From Membranipora membranacea (Eukaryota; Bryozoa; Gymnolaemata; Cheilostomatida; Membraniporidae), in assembly GCA_914767715.1 (NCBI GenBank), contig OU612066.1:10547001-10611000 (forward strand): DNA of 64,000 bases, given 5' to 3'. The notes under the pieces are model-generated. The model worked only from the letters and a program-made list of their open reading frames with translations, was not told the origin of the DNA and did not search any database. This document shows, in pieces, positions 20,090 to 32,600 of this stretch (position 1 is the stretch's first letter; every line of letters begins with the position of its first letter). Both the position numbers and the translations under genes were made by a program.

Positions 20090-22437
20090 TTTCTGAAGGG
20101 TAGGAAAAAGCACAATCTGTGTGATGAAGAACGACCAGCTCTCTGTGAAATGATGTAGTAATCAGTTTCCACAGTGTTTTTATAGCTCACAGAAATGGAG
20201 ATTATATAGCCTTAAAACTGACTTACCACCCATTCAAAATCTAGATATCTAAATATAGGCTGCACTTAGATTGATGTAACCTATGTTCTCAAATCACTGA
20301 TAAGCGTACATTGCATTAGCCTCTAATGTATTTTTGTCACCTCAAAGGAAGCTTATCATCAATGTAAATAATTTGTCCGCAGCAATGAGAAATATGCGCT
20401 GTCCCTAATGGACGGATATGTCATCAAGGCGAGATAAAAAAGTATCTGCATAGCACTTTAGATAAAGATTAGCAGTACAGTTGTGGTGTCATTACAACAA
20501 AATAGCCAAGGGACTTTGGTGAATCACAGATACATGCGAAGGTCACCTTTTACAAAAACCATTAGCAGTGAAGATGCATTGAGTCCAGAGTTAATAATAG
20601 CGGAATAACATGTCAGTGATCACCCTCCCCTCCCACTATATAAATATTATTGTTGGCCATCCACAGACAACGAGAGATCAGAAAGCAATGTGACAAACAT
20701 CACCTTATAATCGGTGGATAAACAATGGATACATGTATATATATATATATAATTATATATATGGACACAATAGTGAACCTGCATGGTTCTTAATTTCGTT
20801 ACAAACTGAAAGCATGAAATGATCGTGATTTGTGATGGGACACGTGTTGCACCCACTTCGTATACTTTAGAGAAATAAAGTGCTTTCCATCGAATTGAAA
20901 TGATGAAATTTGTGCTAGCTGTCAAACAAGCAAAATTACTTTTTTCTGTTTACTGAAACCTCAGTCTAAGCCATTCAAGAATAAAGTCAAAAGGTTCAAG
21001 ATAATTACACATTTTGACTCAATCTTGTCATCTTTCACCAAATCATGCAAAGCTCAACATCGAAAGTTTTCATAACAATAGATGCCTTGTGCTGGGCGCT
21101 GGAACAATCATCCTTGAAAGCTTCCCCAGTGGGACTCGAACCCACAGCGCCTGCGACACCAAACGCTTGGAAGTGTATAGCAAGTGCTCTAACCGATTGC
21201 GCCATCTCACCATCCCCAAAACAGAAAGGATTGATCACGTATAAGCATGCCAACTTTATCCTTACCACCAGTACATTCTCTGAGACAATCATAACTACCC
21301 TCACTACCTGCTAATTTTGAGCTTCATTCCACTTCCACAGGTTTGAGTACTGTCAGTGACAAATTGTCTCAAGCCTTGAGTTCAGATCATGATCAGACTA
21401 ACACTTAATTAAAACATCCTTCTACTTTCATCAAGCCCTGAATCTTCAGAATATGACTGAATTAGTGTATATGACACTGATCAATCACATGTTTCACCTT
21501 TAAAAGATAATCAACAGAGGCAGCCTGTTCGCTGCCTCATAAACCGATCAACAAAATAATTTATTTTTAATTTCAAATCAAACAATGGAATAAAAAGAAA
21601 ACTGAGGTGTCATTTTTCAGGTTACCTTTTTCTTCGTCTTGATTGAATATTTATTTCATTTTATTTCTTTTGATTGCAGATTTTGAAAGACAATTTTATC
21701 AAAAGAAAGTTATGCTAATAAAGCTATATATTGTATATTCAGACCAATTGAGTCCTCAAATATCTGTTAAGAGGTGTAATGGCTAGTTTATCAAGCTATA
21801 GATTGTTGTAATTTCATTGATTTATTATTTTGTTATAATATGAATATTAGTCATAAAGATTACCCAATGATTACCCATGTTATAGTCAGGCAGTTACTTA
21901 TGATGAAGTTGTGTCCGTTTTGCATGGTGAAAAAAAAGAAGCGCTACTTGGTATAAATTATTGATGACTATAGTATAAAAATCATAGGTTTTATTCTATA
22001 CAATATATTTTCACATAAAAACATTTATCCATCTGTCTAGCTAGCTAGTTCAATAATCTTAATTTTTTTTCTCCTCCCAAATGTTTGAGGAAATTTCACT
22101 TAATAATATAATACAATAATTATAGTTGAATTGAATAACTATTCATAGAAAGATAAGTATCTGTTGCTGTGGTATTGATGTTATACCTTTACGATTACTA
22201 TACATAGGTGTATGGCGGAGGCACACCTGTGACATATTCCGAATATCAAAATCAGACAATATAAATTATGAGCTTTTAAAAAAACAAAATCCTATACAGA
22301 ATGAATGACTCAAATCCCAACAGCAATGCTTTTAAATTTAACGTTTGAACCAATTTTTTGTAATCCAGACTGACTGACTATATTTCCCCTAGCAATTTGA
22401 TAACTGGTTAAAACCCATCATTAAGTTTCAACCCCTC
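20090..22437. other. ShKT-gene upstream region and spacer, copy 1
   Basis: From 20,090 to about 20,930 it is homologous to the upstream region of the astacin gene in reverse orientation (52,590-53,970) and to 36,683-37,520. It includes an AT dinucleotide tract at about 20,740-20,765. The remainder to 22,437 holds a tRNA-like element, a small hairpin (GGCAGCCTGTTCGCTGCC, 21,520-21,537) and the GPCR 3' flank from about 21,945. No gene is seen. Confidence 0.55.
21122..21212 (-). repeat. tRNA-like SINE head (copy 1)
   Basis: Minus strand carries an A-box (TGGCGCAATCGGTTAGAGC) and a B-box (GGTTCGAGTCC) at Pol III spacing, with an extra region between them like a class II tRNA. The ends do not pair as an acceptor stem, and unrelated sequence follows, so a tRNA-derived SINE or pseudogene is likelier than a tRNA gene. 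The copy-2 homolog (37,726-37,815) has lost one G in the B-box region. Confidence 0.5.
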
Positions 22438-22857
22438 TTAGCATTTGAACAAAGGCTTGAAATGTGCCCTAAAGTTAGGGAGCGTAAAGTAGTATATAGG
22501 AAAACTCATTCCAGAATTTGCAATTAACATTTGAATACTAAAGAAAGTTAACCAGACGGGAGGTGTTTCCTGTTTAATATGATACCATATCACCATCGCT
22601 GACAGAAACCAGCAGATATAATAAATCAATACAGTGATCAGAACAACCCTGATAGATCTGAACATTCGAGAGCGATTGGAGCCAGTCAGTCCCTTAACTT
22701 TAATCAGGAGATATCCGTGAGTTGATCCTTGAATAAAAAAGGGTAAAGCTATGAATAGTGCAGCACTGAAGTTGATGCCAATCTGACCAATGCTGCCTGC
22801 GATTGGGCCACACATGGGTATGTGTGGTTCAAAGTAGACATCCATTTGGTTTAGACT
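22438..22857 (-). pseudogene. GPCR 3' fragment
   Basis: Minus-strand open frame covering ECL2 to the C-terminus of the GPCR family (CGPIAG, TM5, CWFLSA in TM6 where the intact genes have CWFPSA, NSGMSFPIYYF in TM7). Everything 5' of ECL2 is missing, because homology ends abruptly at 22,857, the end of copy 1. A 135-codon frame starts at an internal ATG, but it cannot make a seven-pass receptor. Confidence 0.85.
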
Positions 22858-23587
22858 TAAATAGAGGTTTTGTACCTACCAATATGTCATGTACATCGTA
22901 TGATCTATATATGGTTTGCTATGTCTGCGTTACTCAGAGGTAAATGTGTCACGGCACTTACCTGGGGAGGGAGATTTTATAATTTGGATGAATGATCCAC
23001 TTTCAACAGAATTTTCACTATTACTTGGGTAAAAAATCTTGCTCATCTTTAAATAAGGCGTACTCGCTCCAAAATAGTTCTCCCAGTAGGTATATAGTTT
23101 TATCTATAAGAGAGCAATTTTAGAGAGAGAGCCTAGTAGGTCTCGCTCACTCAGTTATGATCAGTCACATAGTGAATTGGCAGTGTTCGTAAGACCCCTC
23201 AGAGAGGTTTGGTTCAACTATCTTGACCCCTTCCTCTTGACTTATCACACTTTGAAACATTTCAGTTGATCGGTCTGTATGATTATTGAACTGAGTTGCT
23301 TGCCATGATGACTTGGCTCAACAATATCTTTTATTTTCACAGTCAAACCAAAAAGAAATTTCAAAAAATCAAATCATGAATTATCAATCATTATTTGTCA
23401 GATTACTTTTTGTTAATCTTGATTGAATATTTTTTCTTTTTGCACGATATCAGATTTTGAAGTACATTTTTGTCGAATGAAAGTAATGCCAATAAAGCTT
23501 TTAAAGAAAATGGCAGGTTTCTTTCTGTTCAGACCGATTGTGTCCACAAATAATCTGTAAACAGGTGCAATGGCTCAGAAACATTAA
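22858..23587. other. Spacer between duplication copies, left part
   Basis: No gene or intact repeat is seen. The sequence is partly related to the GPCR 5'-flank family (the ATGTACATCGTATGATCTATATATGG-like stretch also occurs near 41,450). It ends at the TTAA of the palindromic element. Confidence 0.4.
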
Positions 23588-24953
23588 GGTAATGTCAAAG
23601 ACCGATCCGAATATCAACATATCATATACCGTTGGAAAGCTGCCGATCTACTGAAAATGAATACCTGAACAAAAACTTGATTCGATGACGCTGTGTCATT
23701 AAAGAGAGGAAATGAGGCAGAAAACGCTGTTTTTGTCAAAGCAGATGGAGGAGTCAAATTAATTGCAAGAAATTTCAAAACAGGTGGAATATATATTAAG
23801 AGATTGAGTTCATAGTAAAATTTGATTTTCTTTGATATATGACTAGTCTAAACTGACTTTTTACGTCACGCCATACAATACATTTTTTTTTGTGAAGCCG
23901 TGAAAATATGTGAAAATTCAATCATTAATTCAGAACAGATCATAGGCTCGAAAAAAAAAAAAATTATGATTTTCCCTTAGAGTACACTTCAAATGTCATA
24001 CATATTGACTTTCAACAAATTAGCTTGCATATTGTGAAAACAGTAGACTCTCGAATACACCTGATATTTTTCGCAACTTTTGCATAATGTCAAATGTGCT
24101 GTCCAAATGACCATTATTGTGGCCAAACAAAGTTTTTTTGAAAGTTCTCACATACGAAGCCACTTTTATCACCCATGGTGCACACAGGAAATGCCAACAG
24201 ATTTTTTCACTGCATCTTCGTTTTTCTTGAATTTAACGCAAAAGAATGGCCAAAAACACCTTAAAAGTCCCAAAAAATTAGCTGTTTTTTGGCATTCTTT
24301 TGCGTAAAATTCAAGAAAAACGAAGATACAGGGAAAAAAATCTTTTGGCATTTCCTGTGTGCACCATGGCTTATGAAAGCGGCTTCGCATGTGAGAACTT
24401 TCAAAATAACTCTGTTTGGCCACAATAATGGTCATTTGGGCAGCACATTTGATGTTATGCAAAAGTTGCAAAAAATATTGGCTGTATTCGAGAGTCTACT
24501 GTTTTCGCAATATGCAAGCTAATTTGTTGAAAGTTAATAGGTATGACATTTGAAGTGTACTCTTAGGGAAAATCATAATTAATTTTGTTTCGAGCCTATG
24601 ATCTGTTCTGAATTCATGATTGAAATTTCACATATTTTCACGGCTTCACACAAAAAAATGCATTGTATGGCGTGACGTAAAAAGTCAGTTTAGACTAGTC
24701 ATATATCAAAGAAAATCAAATTTTACGATGAACGCAATCTCTAAGTATGCATTCCACCTGGTTTGAAATTTCTTGCATTTAATTTGACTCCTTCATTTGC
24801 TTTGACAAAAACAGCGTTTTCTGCCTCATTTCCTCCCTAAAATGACACAACGTCATCGAATCAAGTTTTTGTTCATGTATTCATTTTCAGTAGCTCGGCA
24901 GCTTTCCAACGGTATATGATATGTTGATATTCGGATCGGTCTTTGACATTTCC
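23588..24953. mobile_element. 1.37-kb palindromic (foldback-type) element at a TTAA target
   Basis: The two halves are near-perfect reverse complements. The left arm starts GGTAATGTCAAAGACCGATC at 23,588 and the right arm ends with its complement at 24,953. The arms are about 670 bp each, with a spacer of about 24 nt near 24,259-24,282. TTAA lies directly outside both ends (23,584-23,587 and 24,954-24,957), as for piggyBac-like or Kolobok-like TTAA integrators. Scattered mismatches and small length differences separate the arms. The open frames on both strands near 24,080-24,520 are mirror images of each other and have no recognised domain. A non-autonomous foldback element is the simplest reading. 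Confidence 0.8.
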
Positions 24954-24957
24954 TTAA

Positions 24958-25299
24958 GCAATGAACTTGATGTAGTTTTATTCATTTTATATTATATTGT
25001 ATTATTAGTATTAATTGAAGATTACCCAAAGACGAATGTGTGTAATAGTCAGGCTGAGACAATTCTTATACTAAATTCAACTGTGATGACTACTGACTGG
25101 CGATTTATATTGTCCCAAGCCAAAGACTGAAATGTGTCGTGCCCAAAGGCTCATGCATGTTATAGTCAGCCAGTTACTTATGATAAAGTTGTGTCCGATT
25201 TTCATGGTGAAAAAAATCAATGCTCTACTTGGTATAAATTATTGATGACTTTAGTATAAGAATTGTAGGTTTTATTCTATACAATATATTTTCACATAA
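24958..25299. other. Spacer between duplication copies, right part
   Basis: Short AT-rich stretch with no gene. From about 25,150 it resembles the sequence 3' of the other GPCR units (GTTATAGTCAG.CAGTTACTTATGAT also occurs near 21,880 and 38,460). Confidence 0.4.
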
Positions 25300-25724
25300 A
25301 AACATTTATCTATCTGTCTAGCTAGCAAGTTCAATAATCTTAGTTTTTTTCTTTCCTAAATGTTTTGAAGAAACTACACATTTATCATAGTTGAATTGAA
25401 TAACTATTCATAGAAAGATAAGTATCTGTTGCTGTGGGACTGATGTTATACCTTTACGATTACTATACATAGGTGTATGGCGGAGGCACATCTGTGACAT
25501 ATTCCGAATATGAACAAGAGAAATTATGAATTACGCGCTTTTAAAAATATAAATGTTCCTGTTCATTTCATGCCAGATTGATTTCTATAAAACACAAAAT
25601 ACTGTTACAGAATGAATGACTCAAGTTCCAACAGCAATGCAAGATTTTAAAATTACTGTTTGAACCAATGTTCCCCTAGCGATTGGATAACTGGTTCAAA
25701 CCCATCATCAAGTTTCAACTCCTC

Positions 25725-26482
25725 TTAGCATTTGAACAAAGGCTTGAAATGTGCCCTAAAGTTAGGGATCGTAAAGGAATATATAGGAAAATTCATTCCG
25801 GAATTGGCAATTAACATTTGAACACTTAAGAAAGTTAACCAGGCGGAAGGTGTTTCATGTTTAAGATGACACCATATTACTACCACTTTAATCGGGATAT
25901 ATCCGTGAGTTGATCCTTGAATAAAAAAGGGTAAAGCTATGAATAGTACAGCACTGAAGTTGATGCCAATCTGACCAAAGCTGGCTGCAATTGGGCCACA
26001 CATGGGAATGTGTGGTTCAAATTGGACATCTAATTGATTAAAACTTATAAAAACAAAATTTAGTGCGATGGGCGAAGTGTATGATTATGAGGTAAAAAAT
26101 ATGCCGAGATTTAGCATGACTTTTAATTGCTCGATATTTTATCGGGGAAAATATTGAAAACCATCGATTGATACACATTGCTGTCTGCACTAAAGCTGTT
26201 GATTCCGTTACTGCTACGGCAATAATCCCAAAAATTTGGCATTGGTATTTTGCCATTGTCAGCCCTCCGTTGATAATTATTCCACAGGAGATCATGTGTA
26301 TTATGAATGTCAGTAGATCCGGTCCAACCAGAGCCAACATGAATAGCTGTTGCAGAGAGAGCTTTGCCATTCTTCTGAATGTTAGCGAACAAGAACATTA
26401 TTTGTGATCATAGCTGAACAAATGACGGCACTGACAGTAGCCAGCTCTTTAGGAAGAAGAGAAGTGTAACTGGTTAGCGTTG
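25725..26482 (-). pseudogene. GPCR pseudogene (copy 2 partner of the split locus)
   Basis: Minus-strand GPCR relative with several lesions. The start ATG has become ACG (near 26,480). The one-base TM1 deletion shared with copy 1 is present. A short deletion after TM4 (near 26,080) shifts the frame, and a deletion between TM5 and TM6 (near 25,887) removes most of TM6, including the CWFP motif. CGPIAA, the TM7 region and the KPLFKC tail remain readable. The upstream target site of the copy-1 transposon is intact here. Confidence 0.87.
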
Positions 26483-27886
26483 TCAAATTCTGCTGAGAGA
26501 TGCTTATAACAGCAGGTCAGTAACTGTTTTATCAGAATAAACCTTTACTCCTCTTGTCACATGTGTAGCCAAGGTAGCAGACAAACATTTAGAGACAATA
26601 CATTTGTCCATTATTGATACAGATCATTAAACCTCCATCAAGGGTCTCCATCGTCAGGGTGAAAGTGGACGAGAACAAATAACTGAAATGTTTCAATCCT
26701 TCCATCAAGATTTTGCCTTCTCTAAGTGTGCATTTCAATTATAAATGTTCATAAACTGATGGTATAAATAGAATAATGACCTCGGACTTTCATTGAGATT
26801 GAATGGTTGTGTTTCAGTTCTTACTAGGGTATCACCCCGCTGTTTGTATAATATATCAATAATACCATTACTATACCATTATGTACATGTTCTGATGATC
26901 TAAATGTAAGCCATTTCCTCAGTACTTGGTGGAAAATGCAACATGTCACTATCCTGGGGAGGAGAAGGTGGAGTATGAGGGAAGGGAATTGTTGCAATCA
27001 TAGAATTAACGACGTTTTTTTGAATCACGTTATCACTTATTACTTCCTCAAGAATCTGGTTCGTTAAAGCTTTTAATAAGGCCAAGTTGCTCGCAGTTTT
27101 TAAATGCAAAGCCACCCCAACCCCGTCCATCCCCAAGGGAGACAATGGTTTGCTCCAACGATTGTTGAGTTTAAATTCTCCCCTTCAACTCAACATGTAT
27201 CAAAAATATTTCTGTTTAGCGCTATATATGATGCATGAATTAAAAGTCCGTCAAAATTTTCTCAGCCTCGGATCTATAGCTAGCATTGATCGACTATCTA
27301 CTAACAGGAGTGCGTGCGAGCTTGCACAAATTTGTTCAAAAACGTTGTTCAGATATGGCTAAACACCTGTAGATCATCACGATATGAACATAATGGTAGA
27401 GTGATGGTATTATTGACATATTATACAATCAGCGAGATGATACTCTATTGAGAACTGAAACACAACCATGTTTCAATTCATTGTATTATTCTTCACCATC
27501 CTATAACATTTATGATTTAAGTGCACACTTGGAGAAAGAAAAATCTTAATAGAAGGAGTGAAACGTTTCAGTTATTTGTTTTCTTCGCCCCTGACAATGG
27601 TGACCCTTTACGCAGGTTCAATAATCTATAGCGAGAATAGAGAAAATTGTTTCCCTGAAGTGTTTGTCTGCTGTTTTCGTTACACATTTGAAACAATGTT
27701 CTTTGTTTGAAAGCTTTACCAAGACCAATGATTGTGAAATTGAGTGGATCATTTTTCAATAACCAAAAAATGGTGAAGATATAAAATACGTAAACTGAGA
27801 TCACAGTTTTATTAAACTTCATTTATAGCAGTCAATCAAGAATCAGAATTAGATATTTTATGGTTCGCTGTGTCTTCTATTGTCAG

Positions 27887-28037
27887 TTTACAGAGTACAG
27901 CTGTCTCTTGACCAATCTGTATAATCGGTGCGAACAGACATAGGCAGCGCAGTCTGGTAATTTATCTCTGCAGCTTTGCACACCTTCTGGTAACTTATCC
28001 TGGCTGGTCGGCTTAGGAGTTGTTGCCACAACACCAC
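27887..28037 (-). pseudogene. Decayed terminal ShKT exon (copy 2)
   Basis: Partner of 7,960-8,132. It carries the same frameshift and has an extra deletion of about 22 bp between two ACAGCTGTC repeats at the end of the module. The TTTCAG acceptor is retained. Not functional. Confidence 0.7.
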
Positions 28038-28177
28038 CTGAAATTTTAATACATCATGAGACTTTTTTGGGGCAAAAAAAACCTGTATTCAAAGCCAATC
28101 CAATTGCTCTTTGCCTCTTACGATGCTCCAATTGAACATATGGTACTTGGTGTTTTGTGAAAACTAAACAAGGACAG

Positions 28178-28254
28178 GACACAGTGGATTGCTCCGGGTT
28201 TAATAGGTCCGCCTGTACCATGAGCTTTATGACAGCGAGATGTTCTCAATTTTA
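28178..28254 (+). pseudogene. Inverted ShKT exon fragment (copy 2)
   Basis: Partner of 8,266-8,347 with one further substitution near its end. It is the plus-strand remnant of the ShKT exon corresponding to 57,535-57,678. Confidence 0.62.
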
Positions 28255-28779
28255 CTTGGTATAAATTATTGATGTCTTTAGTATAACAATCGTAGGTTTT
28301 ATTCTATACAATATATTTCCACATAAAAACATTTATCTATCTGACCAGCTAGCTAGTTCAATAATCTTAATTTTTTTCTTCTCCCAAATGTTTGAGGAAA
28401 TTACACATTTATCATAGTTGAATTGAATAACTATTGATAGAAAGATAAGTATCTGTTGCTGTGGGACTGATGTTATACCTTTACGATAACTATACATAGG
28501 TGTATGGCGGAGGCACACCTGTGACTTATTCCGAATATCAAAAACAGACAATATAAATTATGAGCTTTTAAAAATATAAATGTTCCTGTTCATTTCATGC
28601 CAGTTTGCTTTCTATAAAAACACAAAATACTGTTACAGATGAATGTCACAAGTTCCGACAGCAATGCAAGAATTTAAAATTACCGTTTGAACCAATGTTC
28701 TGTAAACCAGACTGACTGACTATTTCCCCTAGCGATTGTATAACTGGTTGAAACCCACATCATAAAGTTTCAACCCCTC

Positions 28780-29643
28780 TTAGCATTTGAACAAAGGCTT
28801 GAAATGTGCCCTAAAGTTAGGGAGCGTAAAGTAGTATATAGGAAAACTCACTCCAGAATTTGCAATTAACATCTGAATACTAAAGAAAGTTAACCAGACG
28901 GGAGGTGTTTCCTGTTTAATATGAATCCATATCACAATCGCTGACGGAAACCAGCAGATATAATAAATCAATACAGTGATCAGAACAACCCTGATAGATC
29001 TGCACATTCGAGAGCGATTGGACCTAGCTAGTCCCATAACTTTAAACAGGATATATCCGTGAGTTGATCCTTGAATAAAAAAGGGTAAAGCTATGAATAG
29101 TACAGCACTTAATTTGATGCCAATTTGACCACGGCTACCTGCAAATGGGCCACACAATGGAAAGTACGGTTCAAAGTGGACATCTAATTGGTTAAAACTT
29201 ATAAAACCAAAGTTAAATGCGATGGGCGAAGTGTAACACAGCATGATTACAAGGTAAACAATATGCCGAGATTTAGCATGAGTTTTAATTGCTCGATATT
29301 TTATCGGGGAAAATATTGAAAACCATCGATCGATACACATTGATGTGTGCACTAAAGCTGTTGATTCCGTTACCGCTATGGTAGCAATCCCTAAAAGTTG
29401 GCATTGGTATTTAGCCATTGTCAGCCCTCCGTTGATAGTTATTCCACAGGAGATCATGTGTATTATGAATGTCAGTAGATCCGGTCCAACCAGAGCCAAC
29501 ATGAATAGCTGTTGCAGAGAGAGCTTTGCCATTCTTCTGAACGTCAGCAGAACAAGAATATTATTAGTGATTATCATCACACTAATCACAGCACTAACAG
29601 CTCCCAGCTCCTTGGGAAGTAGAGATGTGTATCTGGTAAACAT
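28780..29643 (-). CDS. Intronless rhodopsin-class GPCR (287 aa), orphan, copy 2
   Basis: Second intact member of the family, same length as the gene at 8,873-9,736. It has the same hallmarks: C81 and C164 in the extracellular loops, DRW at 105-107, CWFP at 230-233 and NSGVSFPIY at 262-270. Replacements relative to copy 1 cluster in TM1 (V29I), TM2 (L54P, S59F, I69T), ECL2 (H160Y), TM6 (I220V, I224V, M225L) and TM7 (M265V). At some sites the copy-2 residue matches the pseudogene relatives (for example PDLLTF in TM2), suggesting gene conversion or that copy 1 carries the derived state. It is a probable plasma-membrane receptor; ligand and coupling are unknown. Confidence 0.88.
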   Translation of the reverse strand: MFTRYTSLLPKELGAVSAVISVMIITNNILVLLTFRRMAKLSLQQLFMLALVGPDLLTFIIHMISCGITINGGLTMAKYQCQLLGIATIAVTESTALVHTSMCIDRWFSIFSPIKYRAIKTHAKSRHIVYLVIMLCYTSPIAFNFGFISFNQLDVHFEPYFPLCGPFAGSRGQIGIKLSAVLFIALPFFIQGSTHGYILFKVMGLARSNRSRMCRSIRVVLITVLIYYICWFPSAIVIWIHIKQETPPVWLTFFSIQMLIANSGVSFPIYYFTLPNFRAHFKPLFKC

Positions 29644-32600
29644 TTTAAAACTCCACAGAAAGATTATTATAACAGCAGTTCAGTAAAATGAAGCTCTGTT
29701 TTATCAGCAGCAGCTTTTATTCCCGTCAATTTCCGCTAATATTCTTATAACAGCAGTTCAGTTAATTGATCTCTAGTTACCAGAAGCAGCAGCAGCAGCA
29801 GCTTTTACTTCTGCCTTCACATGTGTAACAAAAACAGCAGACAAACACTTACAGGGAAACGCTTTTCTCTATTATTGCTGCATATTATTGAACAAGTGTC
29901 TCCGTTGTCAGGGTGAATGCTGAAGAAAACAAGTAACTGAAATGTTTCAACTCTTCCATTAAGATTTTTTCCTTCTCTGAGTGTGCATTTCAATTATAAA
30001 TGTTTTACAAACTGGTGCTCTAAATAGAATAATGATCTCGGACTCTCATTGAGATTGAATTGTTGTGTTTCAGTTCTTATCAGAGTATCATCTCGCTGAT
30101 TGTATAGTATATCAATAATACCATCACTCTACCATTATGTTCATATTGTGATGATCTACATGCAGTTATCTATATCCGCATTACTCGGTCGGAAATGCGA
30201 CATGGTGCTATCTATCATGGGGAAGAGGGAGGGAAGGGAATTGTTTTATTTAAAGGATGAGCAACATTTTCTGAACCACGCTATCACTAGGGCTGGAACG
30301 GGTTCACAAAATCAGGACCGGGTCTGGTTTTCGGGTTTCGGCTATCATTCAGGATCGAGCCAAGTCAGGTTCGAGCACGCGTGAAGTAGCGCTACTGAAC
30401 CTGGTTTTTGCTGAGCTCTGGTAAAACCTTTAATTTAAACCCAACAAAGAACACACAAAGTACCAGTCATGACTGCAAAATCAAAGCACCAGACTTTAAA
30501 AGCCATATGGAGATTATTTAATACCAAATCCAACTAGAAGCCGGCACACTAGAATTATGATTTTTTGCAGTTAAATATATAAGGTCAAACAACTGGTGAT
30601 TAATTATGAGTGCAGATGTGCTCGAACTCTGCACCTTCTCCATATATTCCCTATTGCCTGTTTTATTGCATGATGATAACTGTCAACTGACAGCAAATTA
30701 CTGCTTATGGTAGCCATAGCTTGTGGGCTCGTGACATCAAAACTGATCATGTGTCATAAGATTCGAACTTATTACATGATAACCCCCATAGCCATAGTAA
30801 AAGAAGCAGCATCAGAAAACTCATACAACAAATAAGGGAAGCATGGACCGAAGATCATCCGCCGCCTAGCTAATACTAGACACCGGATATCTAAGGATAC
30901 TGACAGAATACATTTTGACAACGTTGATGGAACAATTCAGAGTGAAGATAAGCAAATCAAGAATAGATAGAAATTAACATTTTGCAAAATGGATTTTTTA
31001 GATTGAAATTGTTGTATATTTTGAAGTTGGCCCTCCTTGATTCACAGCCCCCTCCTGATATGCGTGTCTGTAATAGAGCACAGTCCTTGTAGACTAGTGT
31101 CTAAAAATTTACTTTGAAGTCTTGTATGTGGTCCTGATTGGCTAACAAACTACATAATATATTGAGGTGCAAAGGTCATTACCTTCCTTTCATTGCTTTA
31201 CCTCTGATCAAGTGACAGTGGAGCTCAGAATATATTTGCTGGGATGCTAGTCTCAAAGCAAACACGGTATGTGGTATGCCTGGGCAAAAAAAATACCTCT
31301 GCTGTCTATATTTTGAATATCCATGTTTAATTTCAATAAAAGCATTCGGTTTTTGGGATAAAACCTTTTTAAAAAGTGTGTTGGTGTTTCTTTTTTATCT
31401 TTTTTTGAATAATGATAGTACGGTCTTTATCTCTGTTGATAAATTAGTTAAATTTAATGTGCCACCATTTAGCTTTCATTGAAGTGCGGTTAGGATTTCA
31501 GGATCCTAACCATTTGGCAAGATCCGGGGCATCTTGTGGCTTCTTCATTATAACCACAATCGGCTACTTTGTCTGCAATAACCGGTGGCTGATAATCCAT
31601 GAACACAATATGCCTGTATTTATCATTTTCTCAAGCTTTTCCAATTCATTGACACCACCAAAAGTGGATGCTATGCTGCTGCTTTCCAGTTTTTATTTCA
31701 GCCCAATTGACTGCCCGGTGGCTTGGTGTGATTCAACCAGGACGACACAAGAGTTTGACAGCACTGGTATATGGTGATAGAGGCTACATTAAGTGTATGA
31801 TATGACGTAATGCTAGGCAATTGGGGCTGCAAGCAAGGCCGCAAACAGACGATTGAGGCGAGATATGAACATTTACAAAGGAACACCACAAAGCTAAGTT
31901 AAATATCATGTATTGCTACTTTTTACAGTCATGTTTAAGTGAACCTCCCAACAAAGTTAAGACCATTTAGAAGCTTTGTCCAATTGTTGCATACATTTGC
32001 CTGCTATGAACTTGGATGTTTGTAGCTGAGCTTTCAAGCGACACCTGTATAGCTGGCTAAATTGGGTTCTAAGCTTTCGGTTTAAAGGTAGAGCTACCTA
32101 GGCTTGTTAAACAACTCATGAAAGCTATGGAGTTGGCTCAAAGATCTCTGTAGCATAAGTGCTGTTTATTCTCTGTACAAGCAAACCTAACATGATTGCA
32201 TGCGGGACAGAAGTGAACTATGGAATGGCACTGTCTCCCTTTTTTTCCGCTGGTTACAAAATATCTATAGGGGCCTGCACATGATTTCTTGATAGCATTA
32301 GCATAGTGCTGTTTATTCTCTTTACAAGCAAACATAGTGTTATAGCGTGCTAAAGTTTTACCGTCTAGGTGATCTTCCCAACAGAGTTTAGATCGTTTGG
32401 AAGCTTTGTCCATTTGTTGCAATCATTGGCCTGCTTTGAATTTGGATTTTTGTAGCTAAGCTGTTAAGCGAGAACTGTTTAGTTCTGTAGCATAAGTGCT
32501 GTGAAATCCCTTCACAAGCAAACCTAGTGAACTATGGAATGGCACTGTTTCCCTCTTTTTACGCTGGTTACAAAAATATCTAGGGGAATGCTCATAAATT

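Larger units (their letters stand above)
2255..22857. repeat. Segmental duplication, copy 1 (enlarged by insertions)
   Basis: Sequence from about 2,255 to 22,857 aligns along its length, in order and in the same orientation, with 25,300-39,420. After removing the 3.1-kb insert at 3,291-6,389 and the 4.26-kb LTR cluster at 10,843-15,104, the offset is nearly constant: about 19.91 kb before the LTR cluster and about 15.65 kb after it. Homology stops at 22,857, where the partial GPCR diverges from its partner. By eye the two copies are about 97-98% identical in the spacer sequence. Copy 1 also has a deletion near 18,695 that removes about 640 bp present in copy 2. Confidence 0.88.

Noticed and set aside
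21122-21212. Functional tRNA gene
   Set aside because: A- and B-boxes are present but the acceptor stem does not pair and no sensible anticodon stem is seen; the copy-2 version has lost a B-box base.
24080-24522. 75-100 codon frames on both strands in the palindrome
   Set aside because: They are mirror images produced by the inverted repeat and contain no known domain.
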